Shown: positions 58,656 to 64,000 of the stretch, in pieces | Layout of the letters: each line of letters begins with the position of its first letter | Numbering within the stretch: position 1 is the stretch's first letter | Assembly (NCBI GenBank): GCA_032717465.1 | Contig: CM064715.1 | Span: 40,531,159-40,595,158, forward strand | Source: Coenobita brevimanus | Lineage: Eukaryota; Arthropoda; Malacostraca; Decapoda; Coenobitidae | Direction: 5' to 3' | DNA: 64,000 nt | Made by a program: the position numbers and the translations under genes | Notes under the pieces: generated by a model | Database searches by the model: none | Told to the model about the DNA's origin: nothing | Seen by the model: only the letters and a program-made list of their open reading frames with translations

Positions 58656-61304
58656 ATCTGTCTATTGCCAGACGCCTAAATCCCGTAAGGGGTGGCCACA
58701 AACAAATCGCCTCCATGTTGCCCTGTCCCCCGTCCCTCTCCCCCCCTCCACCTCACTCACACTTTCCTCGTTAGTCTCTAGCTCTCCATCCTCTCCATAT
58801 GGCCTAACCATCTCAGTGTTTTCTCCTAACACTTTCTATCACATCCACATCCACACCACAACGCTCCTTCACTTCCTCATTTGTCAGTCCGTTTCTCCAT
58901 GTAACTCCACATGGTCCTCTCAAATAACTCATCTCCACTGCTCTTACTCTTGTCTTGTGTCCCTCCAACAAGGTCCAAGCTTCACTTCCATACGTTAGTG
59001 CTGGTATCAAAATACTGTCATGTAGCGACTTTTTTTTTAACTTTCATGCTCACTTCCCTGTTTCTTATTACTGCTTTCAAAGGACCAGCAACCTTTCTTC
59101 CTTGTTGTACCATTTAAAGTACTTCACCCTCTAAACTTCCATCCTTACTCATCACACTATCCCAAGTATTTCAGCGCACTCACATTTTCCATGTCCTCCT
59201 CATCCAACCTCATTGTACATTCACTGACTTCATTTCTCTCGAAGACAGTAACTTTACTCTTCCCTACATTCACCTATAGATTCCGTTTCTTATACACACT
59301 CCCAAACTCATTCACCAAGCCTTGCAGTTCCTCTTCGTCTTCACTTAACAACACAGTATTATCAGCAAACAGCAGTACAGGGAGTTTCCAAACACTGCCC
59401 TCTCTCATTAGGGCCACTCCAACATCCACTGTCCTACCTTTTATCTCTCTTATAACCCCATCCATATACAGATCGAACAACCATGAAGACATGACACATC
59501 CCTGTTTCGACCCAACCTTCAAAAAAAAGTCACTCAGTTCACTATCCACACGCACTGCAGCCTTAGCACCCTCATACATACTCTTCACGGCATTCACCAA
59601 CTTCCCACTTACTCCATGTATTCTTAACTCTTTCCACATTCCTTGTCTATCCACCTGCCATATTCTCTCTCCAAATCCATGAAGGCCACATACAACTTCT
59701 TTCTCTTCTCTAGAAACTTTTCCACTAAAGATCTAAGAATGAATATCTGATATACACTACCTCTTCCCTTCCTAAAAACATTCCTGTTCTTCTCCAACTA
59801 ACTCCTCTGTTATTTCCCTAACTGTGTCAATAAGCATCCTACCATATACTTTTTCCTTTTACACTTGGAACACTAATACCCCTATGATTACCACACACTT
59901 CTTTTTCCCCTTTTCCTTTGTACAGGGGAATTATGCCTGACTTCCAATCCTCCGTGACTCTACCTTCCTCCCAGGCCAATCTGCACATCTTCCACATCCA
60001 TTCTACTACTATCTCTCCCCCATGATTCAGCATTTCACCACACACTCCACCAATTCCTGGGGCTTTCCCCATTTTTACTTCATTGCTTTAACAACTTCCA
60101 TCCTACTGATTTCTTACTCTCTTCTCACATCGCTCCTTCTCCCAGCCATTCCCCAGCCACTTTTGCTTGCATTACTTTTATTCTTTATGTTCAACAGTTC
60201 TTTAAAGTGTTCTCTCAGTCTGCTCATTTTTTCTCCCCTCTTCACCACCAGTCTACCATTTTTATCTTTCAATTCCCGACTAACTTCTTTATCACCCTGT
60301 CTAACTCTCTTTACCTCTTTACAGAACATTTTGTTACATTCCCTCCACTTTACACTCAGAGCCCTTCCAAATTCCTCATACACTGTCTTCATACTCTCCC
60401 TCATTAATCTTTTCACCTCTCTTTTCCTCTCTATATATAACTCTCTCCTCCATTTCTCAACTTCCTCCACTCCCCTGTTCCTCATCCACTCACCATATGC
60501 ATTCTTCTTTTGTGCCACAGCCTGTCTCACCTCTTCATTCCACCATGCTGTTCCTTGCACCCCCTTTCGTCTTCTCTTCACCCCACACACCATACCTTAC
60601 ATGATGCGACAGATTTCTTCCATGAATATCTTGAACACAGCTTCCACGTCCCCCATCTGCTCCAAATCATATTTACCCAATCGCTCCTTCACTTCTCCCT
60701 CATATTCTGCTTTTCTTCCATCCTCTTGTAGCCCTTCTACCTCCTTGTATGAACTTCTTCCTCCTGTTCTTCCGTTCTTCTATTTCTCCATTTCATTTGA
60801 ACCTTGACTTTCACCAACACCAAGTCATGGTCAGAAAGTCCACTCCCCCAACCTCTATATGTTCCTGTATCCATTACACACCTTCTCATTCTATCATCCA
60901 CGCACACATAATCAGTCATTGACTTCCATTCATTCAGTTCACCACCCACCCTTCTCATCACTCGCCACGTATAACTGTGGATCATTTTGTATCTAAAGAG
61001 GATATTGGCTATCGCCAACCACTTCCCTGCACAAATGTCCACTAGGGCACTGCCATTCTCATCCACTTCTGCAAGCACACCCGACTCACCAACTACTCCA
61101 TCCACCATCACATTCCCTACTTTTCCATTCATATCTCCAATCAAAATCACTCTCTTTCCTCTCGAACTTTTCCATGCATGCTTCCACATTTGCCCAGACC
61201 TCTTCTTTCACTCTACTTGCACGATCTTGCGTTGGCACATACATACAATCGCCCACATCTGTAGTCCAACTTTCAATCTTACAGAATTGCATCAAATTTG
61301 ACAT
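58656..61304 (-). mobile_element. RTE-like LINE, minus strand, longest copy
   Basis: The 3' end on the minus strand ('ggccaccccttacgg', then 'ggcgtctggcaatagac') lies near 58660 and is shared with three other copies. The 5' end is near 61304 within the endonuclease region. It has no poly(A). Confidence 0.85.
58690..61300 (-). pseudogene. Broken RTE-like endonuclease-reverse transcriptase
   Basis: From the 5' side: an endonuclease part with RVILIGDMNGKVGNVMVDG (about 61.15 kb), DYVCVDDRMRRCVMDTGTYR (about 60.9 kb) and GLSDHDLVLVKVKV (about 60.83 kb). The linker GVQGTAWWNEEVRQAVAQKK (about 60.55 kb) follows, then RT with MGKAPGIGGVCGEML (about 60.06 kb), EDWKSGIIPLYKGKGEKEV (about 59.95 kb), VGSKQGCVMSSWLFDLYMDG (about 59.5 kb) and LTYGSEAWTLLEGHKTRVRA (about 58.99 kb). 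The active-site box reads FADN at 59358-59369 in place of FADD, so a catalytic Asp is lost. Several stops and shifts also occur. Confidence 0.85.
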
Positions 61305-61329
61305 AATAATTTAGGACCATTAGAGTAAT

Positions 61330-61715
61330 AGGTGATTCACTTTGGGGCAAAAGAGTCATAGCTCACAAACTTGGTCGAAGGATTAAAATCAGGGGAGGGT
61401 GTGCTGGTTCAGTTTTGAAAAACAATCGTTTGCATATGAATGAAATTGAGCAAGTTGCAAGTTTTGCTTGTAACTTAGTTGACTCAATCTAGCTGAAACA
61501 TAGTGGTGGACGGGTTTAAAGAAAACTAAGGATGGAATTATTCTGTTTCTAGAAAATATGTCAGAGGTCAAGGATATTGGTAAAAGTCAGCATCAACACT
61601 TTTCTCCGATTTAACCAAACTCGGTGCATGGGTTAAGGGTCAGGTAAGAATGAAGTAAATCGATTTTTGCAGCAATCGGTATAATGGCAAGGGCACAGGG
61701 AAGGGTCAGATATGT
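61330..61715 (+). repeat. AGGTCA-rich dispersed repeat
   Basis: It contains 'caaacttggtcgaaggatta', 'aaccaaactcggtgcatggg', 'gtcaggtaagaatgaagtaa' and 'cagaggtcaagg'. Same family as at 12.6, 16.8 and 57.0 kb. Confidence 0.65.
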
Positions 61716-62576
61716 GTTCTTAAGGCCTCCCTACATTGTCAATGCGCACCTATCGTGTCCTAGCAAGCTGTTCATCAGTTTTGAAGCATGGTGACGAATC
61801 ACGAATTATGCATCAGAAGCAGTCAAAAGTAGGGAAGGTACTTCAGTTCATCACGTCGAAACAGTTATTTTCCAACACTTTATCATTACCATATTCCAAT
61901 CTCACAGGTGCCCACTGACAGTGTAGATGGGCTTTAGACTAATTGTGTGGAGCGGATGTTGCACTCTCTGAGTGTTGTTTATCTTCTCGTTGCTGTTGCT
62001 GTTCTGTTCCTTGAAGAAAACCTTGCATTATGCCCATAGCCTCTCAGCCTACAGTTCCAATCTTCAGAGGGTATATTATCTTAGCGATATCCCACCAGCA
62101 GCCACCATCCCAACCTGATTAGTATACTTGCTCACCTCTCCAGCCTTATACTGCATCCCTCATATCATCAGTTCCATTCTATATAAGCCATCCATCTCAA
62201 TAGGGCATTTTGCATCTGGCACGTTCTACCATTCAACATCCCTCTCCTTCCTCCCTGGAGCTTAACAGATAAAAACATATAAACTGTGAACTTTCATACC
62301 ATCCTACTGCAGCCAATCTTTACCCGGTATACTCCCACTATCTTACACCACCACCATTAAACATGCCAGCCCATTCCCTCCACTTTTCTCCATCCATCTT
62401 ACCTATTTCTACTTTCCATGCTTTGATTTTCTAGTAGAAAGGTGGTGTGGTGAGGGCGTCACCACTCACCCGATATAGTGCTACCTTTAAGTGACTACAC
62501 TGAGCAGCGAGCCAAATGATTTTCCCCGTGACCCAGAAAATCATATACTGCGATGTGTAATAACTATAGCCAAACG
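61716..62576. other. Unassigned DNA
   Basis: No gene or known repeat is recognised. Confidence 0.5.
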
Positions 62577-62797
62577 ACGTCTGGTGGTCTAGGGGGTTGA
62601 GGCGCTCCAACTCAATGAGGTCCGTAAGGATTACATCCGAGGGACGGCTGGAGTTTAATGTTCACATAATGACACTCGAGGGGAAAAGGACAGATCACCC
62701 TCGCCTTAAACGTCAAGACTGATTGGTCTAACCATGGGTACTTAAGCACTTAATGGGGTAAAAAGGATCGGATGATAGACAGGTAGACAAACAATAT
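62577..62797 (+). mobile_element. tRNA-like SINE, second family, copy 2
   Basis: The A-box-like TGGTCTAGGGGGTTGAGG is followed by a B-box-like AGGATTACATCC. The body matches 19685-19937 and the end 'ggggtaaaaaggatcggatg' is followed by a degraded GATA-like tail. Confidence 0.65.
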
Positions 62798-64000
62798 AAT
62801 CTTCTGGTGTTTAAGAGAAAAAAGAAATGCCCTCGGCTAAAGGGGCTATGCGGCTTCAGTGGACGTCCATTCACCTCAGTGAACCGTAATTAGTTGGAAT
62901 GGATCTGAACTATTTTAAATGGATTTAATATGACCTACTCTGACTGAACCTGAAGTAGCCTGGATATGCCTCAAGTTAAACGAGTGATTATTTTGAGTCG
63001 GCGAGCAAAATCCACTGTTGGTGTTTGGATGGAGAGTTACAATGAACGGCCCGGCCCGGCCCGACTATCACCCTTTTCAGACACTAATAACGTTTTACCT
63101 CATAAAACGTGATTTTTTTTCCTGGATACCTAGCCATTCATTTCATTTTTGTATTACACCATTCAGAAAACCATTTTCACACCATAACACTGTGCAATTT
63201 GCATTAATAAAAAGTGTTTTCCCAAGATTTTGCGCATAAATATTTTTCAGTACTTTATAGCCAGGTGTTTTTCGGCGCCTAAATTTAGTCATGCCGTTAT
63301 GCAACTTATGTCATGAGACGAGGCAAAGGCTGAATTTTCGCGTGCATGACTCAGAAATACGATAGGACGACAAAAAAAAAAAAAATCGAAGAGCAGAAGA
63401 CAAAACCGCGGAGTAGCACCAACTTCCCACTCTTTCTGTATCGCCGCTAATTGATGTATGTGCATAAATCTGGTACGAATAGAGAAAATTTGCCTCTGAG
63501 CACGATACAAGAGACAAATATGAGATAAACCCAGTAGTTTGGGGCTAAGAGTTTTAAGAAAAACAAGTTGTGTGAGATATAAGTATACTCTCAGCTGCGT
63601 ATCACCAACAGATTTTTGTAAAGTTTGTGCGTGTTATTTTTTGTCTTTTTTTTTGCATAATCTTAAGGAGCAACTCTTTAGCAAGAGTATAAAGCAAACT
63701 AAATGTTTCCATCACAATTAGAACCGGAAAAACTAATTTCTGAAAAATGTCACTGAGGACCACATCTTAATCTCGCTCCTTTATGGGCATTTTTGCACTT
63801 CGTACTAGTCATAAAAGGAACTAATGTGACCAATATAAACTGGAAGTGACCAGATTGGGCCAGACTGGGTGTGCTTGGAATGTTTAAATTCGAAGGGGTT
63901 GTGAACAGACCTGGTCCCATTTCACTCACCTGAAATGACTGGATTCAACATGAGGTGGCCTGACTGGACCTACACTGACGAATGAACCTTACTAAAATGG
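62798..64000. other. Unassigned DNA
   Basis: Low-complexity stretches made of 'tgacct', 'tggact' and 'gaatgga'-like words occur near 62880-62970 and 63830-63990, and a GC-rich 'cggcccggcccggcccg' lies at 63048-63064. No gene is supported. Confidence 0.5.

Overview
The window is animal nuclear DNA, most likely from an arthropod and probably a decapod crustacean. It has long CT, CA/TG, TA and GATA microsatellites, many eukaryotic transposable elements at different stages of decay, a short run of the arthropod telomere motif (CCTAA)n, and spliced exons. There are no operons and no bacterial-style gene density. The species call is an inference. By eye, only about 450 bp (three exons near 47.0-48.9 kb) looks like an ordinary host protein-coding gene. 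Most of the rest is mobile-element DNA or simple repeat.

Layout. 0-2.6 kb: 3' part of a Jockey/CR1-like LINE (copy A). 2.6-12.9 kb: microsatellites, a small TTAA-type MITE, SINE copies and an RTE tail. 12.9-16.8 kb: a piggyBac-like non-autonomous element with a nearly intact LINE (copy B, minus strand) inside it. 17-21 kb: a 149-bp tandem repeat, another TTAA MITE, solo-LTR-like pieces and an LTR followed by a fragment resembling an envelope fusion protein. 21.5-27.9 kb: a candidate 6.4-kb hAT element with a dead ZBED5-like transposase and about 4.4 kb of unrelated repeats and GC-rich DNA. 28.6-32.5 kb: SINE plus LINE copy C, interrupted by a TTAA transposon. 33.2-34.9 kb: RTE tail, solo-LTR-like piece and MITE. 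35.0-41.4 kb: a complete LTR retrotransposon. 41.5-46.8 kb: LINE copy D, split by an RTE-like element. 47.0-48.9 kb: fibronectin III-like and C-type-lectin exons. 50.4-56.8 kb: an RTE-like element interrupted by LINE copy E, itself interrupted by the same TTAA transposon seen in copy C. 57-64 kb: a possible signal-peptide exon, another RTE-like copy, a SINE and unassigned DNA.

The most notable object is the LTR element at 35017-41412. Its single 1566-codon gag-pol frame has Ty3/Gypsy-type domains in the order gag, protease, integrase, RT, RNase H. Integrase therefore precedes RT, as in copia, whereas ordinary Gypsy elements have it last. This is the arrangement known from Gmr1-like elements. 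Its two 790-bp LTRs differ at one position that I could find, so the insertion looks very young and the element may still be competent.

The nested insertions give a relative chronology. RTE-like and piggyBac-like elements were entered by Jockey-like LINEs. LINE copies C and E were later entered at TTAA by a piggyBac-like transposon, and the LTR element entered a TA microsatellite next to LINE copy D. All family calls come from reading translated motifs, without database searches.
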